Assembly (NCBI RefSeq): GCF_002934685.1
Contig: NZ_NKHL01000120.1
Span: 62,001 to 126,000 of the forward strand
DNA: 64,000 nucleotides
Origin: Pseudomonas bohemica
GTDB lineage: Bacteria > Pseudomonadota > Gammaproteobacteria > Pseudomonadales > Pseudomonadaceae
Reading direction: 5' to 3'
Below the pieces are notes generated by a model. It was not told the DNA's origin. It did no database searches and saw only the letters and a list, made by a program, of their open reading frames with translations. Below are positions 42,806-52,361 of this stretch, piece after piece. Position numbers and translations under genes: made by a program. The number at the start of each line of letters is the position of its first letter. The stretch's first letter is position 1.

Positions 42806-43576
42806 TTATCTGGCCAGCCACCCTCCATCGATATTCCACGCCGCGCCACGCACCTGGGAACCGGCCTCGCTGCACAGAAACAGCGTCAGCTCGCCCAGTT
42901 GCGAAGGTGTCACGAACTCCAGCGACGGCTGTTTCTCGGCCAGCAGGTCTTGTTTGGCCTGTTCCAGATCTCCCGTCTCGGCACCCCGATCATCGATCTG
43001 CTTCTGCACCAGAGGCGTCAACACCCAGCCGGGGCAGATGGCATTACAGGTGATGTTACGGGTGGCGGTCTCCAGGCCGACGACCTTGGTCAAGCCGATC
43101 ACGCCATGCTTGGCCGCAACGTAGGCGGCTTTGCCCGTCGAGCCCACCAGGCCATGCACCGAAGCGATGTTGACGATCCGCCCCCAGCCCTTGGCGCGCA
43201 TGCCCGGCAGGCACAGGCGGGTACTGTGGAACACCGAAGACAGGTTGATGGCGATGATCTTGTCCCAGCTTTCGACCGGAAAGTCCTCGACCGCATCGAC
43301 GTGCTGAATCCCGGCGTTATTCACCAGAATGTCCACGCCGCCGAATTCACGCTCGGCGTAAGCGATCATGTCGGCAATTTGCGCCACGTCACTGACGTCG
43401 GCCGGGTGATGGCCGACCTTGCCGCCGAACTGCTTGACCTGTTCGATCACTGCCGACGCATCGCCAAAGCCATTCAACACCAGGTTGGCGCCGGCCTTGG
43501 CCAGGGTCAGAGCAATGCCCAGACCGATGCCGCTGGTGGAGCCGGTGACCAATGCGGTTTTGCCTTGCAGACTCAT
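42806..43576 (-). CDS. bdhA: D-3-hydroxybutyrate dehydrogenase
   Basis: A 256-aa short-chain dehydrogenase that oxidises D-3-hydroxybutyrate to acetoacetate with NAD. The cofactor motif is ALVTGSTSGIGLG, the structural NNAG is in DILVNNAGIQHV, and the catalytic YVAAKHG (Tyr-x-x-x-Lys) lies in GKAAYVAAKHGVIGL. CPGWVLTPLVQKQIDDR is typical of HBDH. The ATG at 43576 has AGGAACCC upstream; the longer frame is not conserved. It lies ten bases after the GntP-family permease gene in one operon. Confidence 0.93.
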   Translation of the reverse strand: MSLQGKTALVTGSTSGIGLGIALTLAKAGANLVLNGFGDASAVIEQVKQFGGKVGHHPADVSDVAQIADMIAYAEREFGGVDILVNNAGIQHVDAVEDFPVESWDKIIAINLSSVFHSTRLCLPGMRAKGWGRIVNIASVHGLVGSTGKAAYVAAKHGVIGLTKVVGLETATRNITCNAICPGWVLTPLVQKQIDDRGAETGDLEQAKQDLLAEKQPSLEFVTPSQLGELTLFLCSEAGSQVRGAAWNIDGGWLAR

Positions 43577-43586
43577 GTTGGGTTCC

Positions 43587-44978
43587 TCATACGATGCCGG
43601 TTGCATAGAAAGTGGCGATGACGACGAACACCGCCAGGGTCTTGATGATGGTGATGCTGAAAATGTCCTTGTACGCCTCTCGATGAGTCAGGCCGGTGAC
43701 CGCCAGCAGCGTGATCACTGCGCCGTTGTGCGGCAGGGTGTCCATGCCGCCGCTGGCCATGGCCGCCACGCGGTGCAGCACTTCGAGCGGGATGTTGGCG
43801 GCATGGGCCGCAGCGATGAAGCTATCTGACATCGCCGCCAGCGCGATGCTCATTCCGCCCGATGCCGAACCGGTGATGCCCGCCAGAAGCGTTACGGTGA
43901 TCGCTTCATTGACCAGCGGATTGGGGATCGACTTGAGCCCATCCGCCAGTACCAGAAAACCCGGCAGCGAGGCGATGACTGCACCGAAGCCGTATTCAGA
44001 CGCCGTGTTCATCGCCGCCAGCAGGGCACCGCTGACCGCGCCTTTACTGCCCTCGGCCAGTTTTGATTTCACGGCGCTGAAGGCAAACAGCAGTACGAAA
44101 ACGATGCCGACCAGCAAAGCAGCCTCAACCGCCCAGATCGCGGTGATCCTGGAAATCTCTGTCTGTACCGGGGCGGCCATGCCGGGCAAGGCAAGGGTGT
44201 GAGTCTTGCCATACCATTGCGGAATCCACTGGGTGAACAGCAGGTTCATCACCCCTACCAGCAGCAGCGGCGCCAAGGCGACCCAGGGGTTGGGCAGATG
44301 AATGTCGGCTGGGGTTTCCGGCTCGTTGCGCAATTCGCTGCCGTAACCTTCGCCCGCGCGCTGGGCCTTGTTGCGCTGACGCTGGAGGAACAGCATCCCG
44401 GCGCAGAACACGAACAGCGTGCCAATCAAACCCAGCCACGGCGCAGCCCAGGCGGTGGTGTTGAAGAAGGTCGAGGGAATGATGTTCTGAATCTGCGGCG
44501 TGCCGGGCAGGGCGTCCATGGTGAACGAGAACGCGCCGAGGGCGATGGTGGCCGGGAGCAGCCGTTTCGGAATATTGCTCTGGCGGAACATCTCGGCCGC
44601 AAACGGATAGACCGCGAACACCACGACGAACAGCGAAACGCCGCCGTAGGTGAGCAGGGCGCAGACCAGCACGATCACCAGCATCGCCTGACGGGTGCCC
44701 AACAGCCTGATCGCCGCGGCAACGATGGAGCGGGAAAACCCGGACAGCTCGATCAGCTTGCCGAACACTGCGCCGAGCAGGAAAACCGGAAAGTAGAGTT
44801 TGACGAAACCTACCATCTTGTCCATGAACACGCCGGTAAAGGCGGGCGCCACGGCGGACGGATCAGTGAGCAGCACCGCGCCGAGCGCGGCAATGGGGGC
44901 AAATAGAATGACGCTGTAACCACGGTACGCAGCAAGCATCAGCAGCGCGAGGGCTGCCAAGGCGATGATCACACTCAT
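43587..44978 (-). CDS. GntP-family permease, probable 3-hydroxybutyrate transporter
   Basis: A 463-aa inner-membrane transporter with about 12 membrane segments. Family hallmarks are FGKLIELSGFSRSIVAAAI near residue 75, LLTYGGVSLFVVVFAVYP, TMDALPGTPQIQNIIPSTFFNTTAWAAP and AGITGSASGGMSIALAAMSDSFIAAA. The order transporter-bdhA under an RpoN-type regulator matches the P. aeruginosa PA2005-PA2003 locus, where the system serves (R)-3-hydroxybutyrate. The ribosome site AGGAG is close to the ATG. A sigma54-type promoter lies 58-74 bases upstream. Confidence 0.88.
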   Translation of the reverse strand: MSVIIALAALALLMLAAYRGYSVILFAPIAALGAVLLTDPSAVAPAFTGVFMDKMVGFVKLYFPVFLLGAVFGKLIELSGFSRSIVAAAIRLLGTRQAMLVIVLVCALLTYGGVSLFVVVFAVYPFAAEMFRQSNIPKRLLPATIALGAFSFTMDALPGTPQIQNIIPSTFFNTTAWAAPWLGLIGTLFVFCAGMLFLQRQRNKAQRAGEGYGSELRNEPETPADIHLPNPWVALAPLLLVGVMNLLFTQWIPQWYGKTHTLALPGMAAPVQTEISRITAIWAVEAALLVGIVFVLLFAFSAVKSKLAEGSKGAVSGALLAAMNTASEYGFGAVIASLPGFLVLADGLKSIPNPLVNEAITVTLLAGITGSASGGMSIALAAMSDSFIAAAHAANIPLEVLHRVAAMASGGMDTLPHNGAVITLLAVTGLTHREAYKDIFSITIIKTLAVFVVIATFYATGIV

Positions 44979-45035
44979 CGAGTGTCTCCTGTTGTTTTTG
45001 TTATGGACGCGGTCGAGCCGCTTGCCTAGTGATAT

Positions 45036-45052
45036 AGCTAGTTTTGTGCCGC
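45036..45052 (-). promoter_or_regulatory. sigma54 (RpoN) promoter of the GntP permease-bdhA operon
   Basis: Read leftward the site is GCGGCACAAAACTAGCT. The GG (45050-45049) and GC (45038-45037) are exactly ten bases apart, as sigma54 needs. GGCAC is intact at -24; the -12 box is TAGC instead of TTGC. Transcription would start near 45025, about 47 bases before the permease ATG. Confidence 0.62.
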
Positions 45053-45113
45053 TCTTCTATGTCATTGATTTTTAGGAAAATAATTTAAATTTCGGAAGCG
45101 CCATACTGGGTTT

Positions 45114-45129
45114 GTCTCCATACAGAGAC
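45114..45129. promoter_or_regulatory. GTCTC-N6-GAGAC dyad (candidate activator site 1)
   Basis: GTCTCCATACAGAGAC is a perfect 5-bp inverted repeat with a 6-base spacer, overlapping the palindrome GAGACGTCTC at 45125-45134. It lies about 64 bases upstream of the -24 element of the GntP-bdhA promoter, a usual position for a sigma54 activator. Confidence 0.45.
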
Positions 45130-45315
45130 GTCTCGCGACGCGAAATTTAACCTTCGCCTCGAAGATGGGCATTCGTAGCAGCTGCTTGCCGGGGAATGCA
45201 GTGGGGATGCCGTTTGGCCATCCGCGTTCACCCAGGGCGGATGCTTAGGGGCACGGTCAAGAATGAATTCTGCGCCAGTCATGAGAAAGCAGTTAAGTCT
45301 CTATTTGTGGATTAA

Positions 45316-45331
45316 GTCTCTTTAACGAGAC
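45316..45331. promoter_or_regulatory. GTCTC-N6-GAGAC dyad (candidate activator site 2)
   Basis: GTCTCTTTAACGAGAC has the same arms and the same 6-base spacer as the dyad at 45114, and overlaps the stop codon of hbcR. TTAAGTCTCT occurs here and again at 45293-45302, a spacing of 19 bases. Confidence 0.4.
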
Positions 45332-46740
45332 TCGGCAATCCCCAGCGCAGCCATCTTCTTGTACAGCGTCGAACGCCCCAGACCCAGCTGACGCGCCGCC
45401 AGGACCACGTTGCCTCGACATTGCGCAAGTTTTGCCTGGATAAACTCGCGATCGAACCGGTCGCGGGCCTCACTGTAGGTTTCGTTCGTCACGGGCTGCA
45501 GGCGCCGGCTCAGCGCGCCGCCTTCGTGGGGAATCAACGTACCGATGGCCGCGCGGATCTGGGCAGCGGTCAATTGCAAATCGTCGCTGAGCAGCGCAGC
45601 GCGTTCCAGCACGTTGCGCAATTCCCGGACATTGCCCGGCCAGGCGTGTTGTCCCAGCATCGCCATGGCACCGGGATCAAGCTCATGCTGGCTGTGCAAA
45701 TCCTCCAGAATCGCTTCGCTCAGCGCCGGCAGGTCATCCAGCCGGTCTCGCAGGGGGGGTACCTCGATCGGCAGCACGCTCAAGCGGTAATACAGATCGG
45801 CGCGAAACTCGCCGCGTTTGATCGCCGCGTCGAGGTCCGTGGACGTCGCGGCAATCAGCCGGACATTGCTTTTGATCATCTGGTTGGAGCCTACAGGTTC
45901 GTATTCCTTTTCCTGCAACACCCGCAGCAATTTGCTCTGCAGGGCCAGGGGCATGTCGCCAATCTCGTCGAGAAACAGCGTGCCGCCTTCAGCCAGATGC
46001 AACTTGCCTGGTCGGCCGCGTCGGTCAGCACCGGTAAACGCGCCTGGTGCCGTGCCGAAAAACTCGGCTTCAAGCAGCGTTTCGGGAATGGCCGCGCTGT
46101 TGATGCTGACAAAGGGTTTGTGAGCCCTGGGCGAAGTGTTGTGAATGGCGTGGGCCAGCAGCTCCTTGCCCGTGCCGGTCTCGCCCAGCAGCAAGACGGC
46201 GGACTCGGTGCTCGCGCTGCGTCGGGCGCGACGCTTGACCTCAAGGCTCGCGGCGCTGGTGCCGATGAACTGCGCGAAGCTGTATTTGGCCTGACGGGCG
46301 CGCAGCAGCGAGCGGGTCGACGCCAGTTCCTGCTGCATGCTCGCGTAGCGCTTGAGTAATGGCGACAGCGCGTGCAGCTCGTCGAACAGGGCAAACCCAA
46401 TCGCCCCGATCACCCCTCCGCTGTCGTCATGGATCGGCAGGCGCATGACCACCAGCGGGTCTTTGGCGGTGTCCATCATGTCCAGCAGGATCGGCTGGCC
46501 GTTGCTCGCGACCTCTCGCAGCAGACTTCCCGGAATGACTTTTTCGCACGGCTGGCCCACGGCCCGATCCGGATCTTCAAGGCCGAAGCGCCGTGCGTAG
46601 CGTTCGTTGATCCAGACGATCCGCGCATCCTTGTCCACGATCACAGTACCTTCACTGGACTGCTCGATGATTTCGAACAACGAACGGATCGCTAAGTGCC
46701 GCACGCGTCGGTAATCCTTGAGGCTGTCACTGTCTTTCAT
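45322..46740 (-). CDS. hbcR: sigma54-dependent enhancer-binding protein for 3-hydroxybutyrate genes
   Basis: A 472-aa activator. A PAS-like sensory domain covers residues about 15-120. The AAA+ domain has Walker A GETGTGKE (186-193), the sigma54-contact loop GAFTGA (233-238) and Walker B GGTLFLDEIGD. A Fis-type helix-turn-helix lies at the C-terminus (CRGNVVLAARQLGLGRSTLYKKM). The context with the GntP permease and bdhA matches P. aeruginosa PA2005, reported to activate 3-hydroxybutyrate catabolism with RpoN. I start at ATG 46740, preceded by GGAACAG; 22 more codons are open upstream. Confidence 0.88.
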   Translation of the reverse strand: MKDSDSLKDYRRVRHLAIRSLFEIIEQSSEGTVIVDKDARIVWINERYARRFGLEDPDRAVGQPCEKVIPGSLLREVASNGQPILLDMMDTAKDPLVVMRLPIHDDSGGVIGAIGFALFDELHALSPLLKRYASMQQELASTRSLLRARQAKYSFAQFIGTSAASLEVKRRARRSASTESAVLLLGETGTGKELLAHAIHNTSPRAHKPFVSINSAAIPETLLEAEFFGTAPGAFTGADRRGRPGKLHLAEGGTLFLDEIGDMPLALQSKLLRVLQEKEYEPVGSNQMIKSNVRLIAATSTDLDAAIKRGEFRADLYYRLSVLPIEVPPLRDRLDDLPALSEAILEDLHSQHELDPGAMAMLGQHAWPGNVRELRNVLERAALLSDDLQLTAAQIRAAIGTLIPHEGGALSRRLQPVTNETYSEARDRFDREFIQAKLAQCRGNVVLAARQLGLGRSTLYKKMAALGIAESR

Positions 46741-46821
46741 GCACTGTTCCGTGGTTCCCATACCCGGCATCTGGCCGATCAGACTGCAGGTTAAGCGCTT
46801 TCTCAATTGAACCCCGGGGCG

Positions 46822-48405
46822 TCAGTTAAAACCCGGGTGCGCCGCAGCCAGCAGCTCCCGGGTGTAGGGATGCTGCGGCGCGTCGAACACATCGTGGCTT
46901 GCGCCGCGCTCGACGACCTTGCCGTCCTTGACCACGATCAGGTCATGGGCGAGGGCCCTGACCACCGCCAGATCGTGGCTGATGAACAGGTACGTCAGGC
47001 CGTGTTTCTCTTGCAGCTGGCGCAACAGCGCCACCACCTGTTTCTGCACTGTGCGATCCAGTGCCGACGTGGGTTCATCGAGCAAAATCAAGGCAGGTTT
47101 GAGCACCAGGGCCCGGGCGATGGCGATACGCTGCCGTTGCCCGCCGGAAAACTCATGGGGGTACCGATGTCGGCTCAACGGATCGATGCCGACTTCCTCC
47201 AGGACACGAATCACTTCGGCTTCACAGCGCACCTTGTCCAGTTCGCTGTGTACTTCCAGGCCCTCGCTGATGATCTGCGCCACCGAGATGCGCGGGCTGA
47301 GGCTACCGTAAGGGTCTTGAAACACCACTTGCATCTGCTTGCGCCAGGGGCGCATCTGCTTCTGACTCAGACTGTCGAGTGCCTGACCCTTGAAGCGGAT
47401 ACTGCCACGGGATTCCAGCAAGCGCAGAATTGCCTGACCAAGTGTCGATTTTCCCGAGCCGGATTCGCCGACAATGCCCAGCGTCTTGCCGCGCTCGATG
47501 CTCAGGCTGATGTCATCGACGGCCTTGAGGTACTCCTGATGGCGATTGAAGATGCCGCCGCCCAGCGAGAACCAGACCCGCAGGTTTTCGACTTCAAGGA
47601 CTTTCTCACGGGTGTCGCGGGGCAGAGGTTCGCCAGCAGGTTCAGCGTCGAGCAGTAGCTGGCTGTACGGGTGTTGCGGGTGCTTGAACAGGGTTTGGCA
47701 GTTGGACTGCTCGACGATCTCCCCGGCGCGCATCACACAGACCTTCTGCGCGATGCTGTGCACCAGATTAAGGTCATGGCTGATCAGCAACAGCGACATG
47801 TTCAGACGTTGCTGCAGCTCCTTGAGCAAAAACAGAATCTTGCGCTGAACGGTGACGTCGAGTGCAGTGGTGGGCTCGTCGGCAATCAGCAGCTCCGGCT
47901 CGCAGGCCAGGGCCATGGCGATCATCACCCGCTGGCGCTGGCCGCCGGACAATTCATGGGGGTAGGCCTTCAGGCGCTTCTTCGGGTGCTGAATACCGAC
48001 CAGCTCCAATAATTCGAGAATGCGTGTCTGTGCAGCCTTGCCGCTCAAGCCTTTATGCAGCAGCAAGGTTTCGCCGATCTGCCGGGACACCGTGTGCAGC
48101 GGATTCAGCGAGGTCATCGGCTCCTGGAAGATCATCGCGATCTGGTTGCCACGGATGCGCCGCATCAGCTTGCCGTCGGCACCCAGCAACTCCTGGCCGC
48201 GATAGCGAATGCTGCCGCTGCTGACCGTACCGGCCTGAGGCAGCAACTGCAGGATGGAGTGCGCCGTCACCGACTTGCCGGAACCCGACTCGCCTACCAG
48301 CGCCAGGCATTCGCCGGCCGGGATGTCGAGACTGATGTGCTTGACCACTGTATTGCCGTTGAAAGACACCGACAGGTCTCGGATTTCAATGAGATGTTCA
48401 GACAT
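46822..48405 (-). CDS. yejF: Microcin C/peptide ABC transporter ATPase YejF (double domain)
   Basis: A 527-aa protein with two fused ABC ATPase domains. Walker A motifs are GESGSGKSVT (first) and GESGSGKSTL (second), signatures LSGGQRQRVMIA and FSGGQRQRIAIA, Walker B LIADEPTTALD and ILLDEPTSALD. The oligopeptide-type domain ends (LFKHPQHPYSQLLL and VFDAPQHPYTRELL) are present. It energises peptide uptake with YejB/YejE. Start 48405 follows GAGGTCC, and one base separates it from the stop of yejE. Confidence 0.93.
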   Translation of the reverse strand: MSEHLIEIRDLSVSFNGNTVVKHISLDIPAGECLALVGESGSGKSVTAHSILQLLPQAGTVSSGSIRYRGQELLGADGKLMRRIRGNQIAMIFQEPMTSLNPLHTVSRQIGETLLLHKGLSGKAAQTRILELLELVGIQHPKKRLKAYPHELSGGQRQRVMIAMALACEPELLIADEPTTALDVTVQRKILFLLKELQQRLNMSLLLISHDLNLVHSIAQKVCVMRAGEIVEQSNCQTLFKHPQHPYSQLLLDAEPAGEPLPRDTREKVLEVENLRVWFSLGGGIFNRHQEYLKAVDDISLSIERGKTLGIVGESGSGKSTLGQAILRLLESRGSIRFKGQALDSLSQKQMRPWRKQMQVVFQDPYGSLSPRISVAQIISEGLEVHSELDKVRCEAEVIRVLEEVGIDPLSRHRYPHEFSGGQRQRIAIARALVLKPALILLDEPTSALDRTVQKQVVALLRQLQEKHGLTYLFISHDLAVVRALAHDLIVVKDGKVVERGASHDVFDAPQHPYTRELLAAAHPGFN

Positions 48406-48406
48406 G

Positions 48407-49429
48407 TCAGGACCTCGGGTCGAAGGCGTCACGCAACGCCTCGCCAATGAACACCAGCAGCGAAAGGATCAACGCCAGGGTGAAGAATGCCGTGAAGCCG
48501 AGCCAGGGTGCTTGCAGGTTCTGCTTGCCCTGGCCGATCAATTCACCCAGTGACGCACTGCCGGCCGGCATGCCGAAACCCAGGAAATCCAGGGCGGTGA
48601 GGGTCGAGATGGCGCCGGTGAGAATGAACGGCAGGTAGCTGAGGGTCGCATTCATCGCGTTGGGCAGAATGTGGCGCAGGATCACTTTGCGGTCATCCAG
48701 ACCCAGCGCACGCGCAGCTTTGACGTACTCCAGGTTGCGTCCGCGCAGAAATTCGGCACGCACCACGTCCACCAGGGCCAGCCACGAGAACAGCGCCATG
48801 ATGCCCAGCAGCCACCAGAAGTTGGGTTCGACGAACCCCGAGAGGATGATCAACAGATACAGCACCGGCAGTCCGGACCAGACCTCCAGCAGACGTTGAC
48901 CGATCAAGTCGACCCAGCCGCCGTAATAACCCTGCAGGGCACCTGCGGCGATGCCGATCAAGGCGCTGATGACCGTCAGGGCCAGGGCAAACAGGATCGA
49001 TACCCGCGCGCCGAAGATCACCCGGGCCAGCACGTCGCGGGCCTGATCGTCGGTGCCCAGCCAGTTGATTGCCGACGGCGGGCTGGGTGCGGGCTTGTTC
49101 AGGTCGTAGTTGGGGGTATCGTCGCTGAACGGGATCGGCGGAAACAGCATCCAGCCGTCGCCCTTGCTGATCAGCTGGCGTACGTAGTCACTGCGGTAAT
49201 CCGGCTGGAACGGCAACTGGCCGCCAAACTCCTGCTCGGTGTGTCGCTTGAAGGCAGGAAAGTACAACTCGTGTTGATAACTGAGCACCAGGGGTTTGTC
49301 GTTGGCGATCAGCTCGCCGCACAGGCTGATGGCGAACAAGGCGCAAAACAACCACAGCGACCACCAGCCACGGCGGTTGTTGCGGAAACGCTCGAAACGC
49401 CGGCGAGCCACCGGGGACAGTCTGCGCAT
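48407..49429 (-). CDS. yejE: Microcin C/peptide ABC transporter permease YejE
   Basis: A 340-aa permease of the DppC/OppC class with an N-terminal cytoplasmic segment (residues 1-24), a first membrane helix at about 25-43, a large periplasmic loop up to about residue 130 that is typical of YejE, and five further helices. The EAA-type coupling motif is EYVKAARALGLDDRKVILRHILPNA. Overlaps yejB by one base. Confidence 0.92.
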   Translation of the reverse strand: MRRLSPVARRRFERFRNNRRGWWSLWLFCALFAISLCGELIANDKPLVLSYQHELYFPAFKRHTEQEFGGQLPFQPDYRSDYVRQLISKGDGWMLFPPIPFSDDTPNYDLNKPAPSPPSAINWLGTDDQARDVLARVIFGARVSILFALALTVISALIGIAAGALQGYYGGWVDLIGQRLLEVWSGLPVLYLLIILSGFVEPNFWWLLGIMALFSWLALVDVVRAEFLRGRNLEYVKAARALGLDDRKVILRHILPNAMNATLSYLPFILTGAISTLTALDFLGFGMPAGSASLGELIGQGKQNLQAPWLGFTAFFTLALILSLLVFIGEALRDAFDPRS

Positions 49430-50493
49430 CAGGCGTTCCTCGCGCTGAAGTCGATTCGGGGGTCGACCAGGGTGTAACAGATGTCCCCGACCAGTTTTAT
49501 CAGCAGCCCGAACAGGGTGAAGATAAACAGCGAGCCGAACACCACCGGATAGTCACGAGACACCGCGGCCTCGTAACTCATGCGACCCAGGCCGTCGAGG
49601 GAGAAAATCACCTCGATCATCAGAGAGCCCGCGAAGAACACGCTGATGAACGCCTGCGGAATGCCCGCTACCACCAGCAGCATCGCGTTGCGGAACACAT
49701 GCCCGTAGAGCACGCGGCGCTCACTCAAGCCCTTGGCGCGGGCGGTGACCACGTATTGCCGGGTGACTTCGTTGAGGAAAGAGTTCTTGGTCAGGATGGT
49801 CAGCGTCGCAAACCCGCCGATCACCAGCGACGCGACAGGCAGGACCAAGTGCCAGAAGTAGTCGGCGAGCTTGCCCAGGGTGGTCATCTGATCGAAGTTT
49901 TCCGAGACCAGCCCGCGCACCGGGAACCAGCTCAGCGAAGTGCCGCCGGCGAACAGCACCACCAGCAGCATGGCGAACAGAAAGGCTGGCATGGCGTAAC
50001 CGACGATGATTGCGGTACTGCTCCAGATGTCGAAATGACTGCCATGCTTAACCGCCTTGCGAATGCCCAGCGGAATCGACACCAGATACGTGATCAGCGT
50101 CGCCCATAAACCCAGGGATATGGATACGGGCATCTTCTGCAGAATCAAGTCGGTAACTTTGGCCCCGCGGAAGAAGCTGTTGCCGAAATCCAGGCTGGCG
50201 TAGTTCTTGAGCATCAGCCACAGGCGCTCGTGCAGCGGTTTATCGAAGCCGTACTGGTGTTCGATTTCCTTGATCAGCTTGGGGTCCAGACCGCGACTGG
50301 CACGGGACTGGCCGGTGTTCATGGTTTCGGTATGACCGGCGCCGATGGTGCCACCGGCCACGCCTTGCAGCTTGGCAATGGCTTGTTCCACCGGGCCGCC
50401 CGGCGCTGCCTGGACGATGAAGAAATTCACCAGAAGAATGCACAGCAGGGTCGGGATGATCAGCAGCAAACGCCGGGTCAGGTAGCCGAGCAT
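49429..50493 (-). CDS. yejB: Microcin C/peptide ABC transporter permease YejB
   Basis: A 354-aa permease of the DppB/OppB class with six predicted membrane helices. It starts MLGYLTRRLLLIIPTLLCILLVNFFIVQAAPGGPVEQ. The coupling motif is QYVVTARAKGLSERRVLYGHVFRNAMLLV. The stop and start of neighbours overlap by single bases, so the operon is yejA-yejB-yejE-yejF. Confidence 0.92.
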   Translation of the reverse strand: MLGYLTRRLLLIIPTLLCILLVNFFIVQAAPGGPVEQAIAKLQGVAGGTIGAGHTETMNTGQSRASRGLDPKLIKEIEHQYGFDKPLHERLWLMLKNYASLDFGNSFFRGAKVTDLILQKMPVSISLGLWATLITYLVSIPLGIRKAVKHGSHFDIWSSTAIIVGYAMPAFLFAMLLVVLFAGGTSLSWFPVRGLVSENFDQMTTLGKLADYFWHLVLPVASLVIGGFATLTILTKNSFLNEVTRQYVVTARAKGLSERRVLYGHVFRNAMLLVVAGIPQAFISVFFAGSLMIEVIFSLDGLGRMSYEAAVSRDYPVVFGSLFIFTLFGLLIKLVGDICYTLVDPRIDFSARNA

Positions 50494-52361
50494 TACTTCA
50501 CCTCCGAAGGAATGGCTGAGGCGCCCCGTTGCTGGGCGAATTGTTCAGTGGTCAGCGGCTGCGGGCTGATTTCCCACCAAGTGTCGATGGCTTCGCTGTT
50601 GCTGGCCTGCACCTTGGGGATGCCGAAACGGTTCCACCAGACCGTGGAAGAGCCTGGCGGATAATAGTTGGGTATCCAATAGAAGCCCCATTGCAGCACG
50701 CGGTCCAGCGCGTGGGCATAGTCGATCATGGCGGGTTTGGTGTCGGCCTTGGCCAGGCCGTTGATCAGGGTGTCGACGGCAGGATCACGCAGCACCATGT
50801 AGTTGCTGGACCCCGAATCTCTGGCCACTTTGGAACCGAAGTTGTTGTACAGCTCCAGGCCCGGTGAAGTCGATACGCCGTACCCGGTGACGATCATGTC
50901 GTAATCACGGGCCATTACCCGATTCAGGTACTGGGCCGAATCGATGCGCCGGATTTCGAAATCGATACCGATCTGCGCAAGATTGCGCTTGTAGGGCAGC
51001 AGGATCTTCTCGAAACCGCTCTGACCGTTGAGGAAGGTGAAGCTCAGCGGCTCGCCAGCGGCGTTGACCAGCTTGTCTTCCCTGGGCATCCAGCCTGCTT
51101 CCTCCAGCAATGCCAGCGCTTGCAACTGCTTATCGCGGATGAAGCCGGTGCCATCGGTCTTCGGTGTCTGGAAAACAGTGGTGAAAACTTCAGAGGGAAC
51201 CTGACCGCGCAAGGGCTCCAGCACTTTCAGCTCCGATTGTGTAGGCAACTGCGTGGCGGCCAGGTCACTGTTGGAAAAGTAGCTGTTCTGGCGCACGTAC
51301 ACGTTGCGCATCATCTGCTTGTTGGTCCATTCGAAGTCCCAGAGCATGGCCAGCGCCTGACGCACGCGGCGGTCCTGGAATTTGGGCCGATCGAGATTGA
51401 ACACGAAGCCTTGAGAGCTTTGCACCGCACCCTTGGCCAGATGCGCGCGCTGCAGACGACCTTCGGTCAGGGCCGGGCTGTCGTAGCCGATGGAATAACC
51501 CGTGGCCGAGTACTCGCGGTTGTAGTCATAGCCGCCGCCGCGCAGCACCTGGCGAGCGACGTCGGTGTCGCCGAAGTATTCGACGCTGAAATGATCGAAG
51601 TTGTAGACGCCTCGGTTCACCGGCAGATCCTTGGCCCACCAGTTCGGATCGCGCTCGAAGGTGATGCTGCGGCCGGGGTCGACCTTGCCGATGCGATACG
51701 GACCGCTGCCCACCGGGACCTCGAAACCGCCGCTGTTGGCGAAGTCCTTGTCTTTCCAATAGTGCTCGGGAAACACCGGCAGGGATGCCAGGTCCAGTGG
51801 CAGGGTGCGGCTTTCGTTGCTTTTGAAGTCAAATCGAATCTGCGTCGGCGACTCGACTTCGACACCTTGCACATCACCGAACTCGGTGCGATAGGACAGG
51901 CTGCCTTGGGTCATCAGCAGGTTGTAGGTGAAGCGCACATCCTCGGCGGTGATCGGGGTGCCATCGGAGAACCGAGCCTTGGGATTGAGGAAGAAACGCA
52001 GTGACATGCCATCACTGGCGCGCTCCATCTTTTCGGCGATGAGTCCGTACACGGTGTAAGGCTCATCCAGCGACTTCACCGCCAGCGGCGAGTAGAGCAG
52101 ACCATTGACCTGGGACACGCCTGTGCCTTTGTCCAGGTACGGCATGATGTGGTCGTACTGACCGATTTCCTGTGCCGAGCGCCGCATGCTGCCGCCTTTT
52201 GGGGCGTCCGGGTTCACGTAATCGAAATGCTTGAAGTCGGCCGGATAGCGGGGCGCTTCGCCATAAACGGTCAACGCGTGTTGAGGTGCTGCGGACAGGG
52301 ATTGAAAACCTGAGACAAGGACGAGTGTTGCAACGATCAGCGATGAAAAAACAAAACGCAT
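50493..52361 (-). CDS. yejA: Peptide ABC transporter substrate-binding protein YejA
   Basis: A 622-aa periplasmic receptor of the SBP_bac_5 family with a signal peptide (residues 1-24). The mature domain opens with ALTVYGEAPRYPADFKHFDYVNPDAPKGG, characteristic of YejA. SDGTPITAEDVRFTYNLLM and LDPTxFx-like domain features follow. YejABEF takes up microcin C and some antimicrobial peptides in enterobacteria. In pseudomonads the usual cargo is probably peptides. Only one receptor gene is present here. The operon is led by this gene. Confidence 0.92.
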   Translation of the reverse strand: MRFVFSSLIVATLVLVSGFQSLSAAPQHALTVYGEAPRYPADFKHFDYVNPDAPKGGSMRRSAQEIGQYDHIMPYLDKGTGVSQVNGLLYSPLAVKSLDEPYTVYGLIAEKMERASDGMSLRFFLNPKARFSDGTPITAEDVRFTYNLLMTQGSLSYRTEFGDVQGVEVESPTQIRFDFKSNESRTLPLDLASLPVFPEHYWKDKDFANSGGFEVPVGSGPYRIGKVDPGRSITFERDPNWWAKDLPVNRGVYNFDHFSVEYFGDTDVARQVLRGGGYDYNREYSATGYSIGYDSPALTEGRLQRAHLAKGAVQSSQGFVFNLDRPKFQDRRVRQALAMLWDFEWTNKQMMRNVYVRQNSYFSNSDLAATQLPTQSELKVLEPLRGQVPSEVFTTVFQTPKTDGTGFIRDKQLQALALLEEAGWMPREDKLVNAAGEPLSFTFLNGQSGFEKILLPYKRNLAQIGIDFEIRRIDSAQYLNRVMARDYDMIVTGYGVSTSPGLELYNNFGSKVARDSGSSNYMVLRDPAVDTLINGLAKADTKPAMIDYAHALDRVLQWGFYWIPNYYPPGSSTVWWNRFGIPKVQASNSEAIDTWWEISPQPLTTEQFAQQRGASAIPSEVK

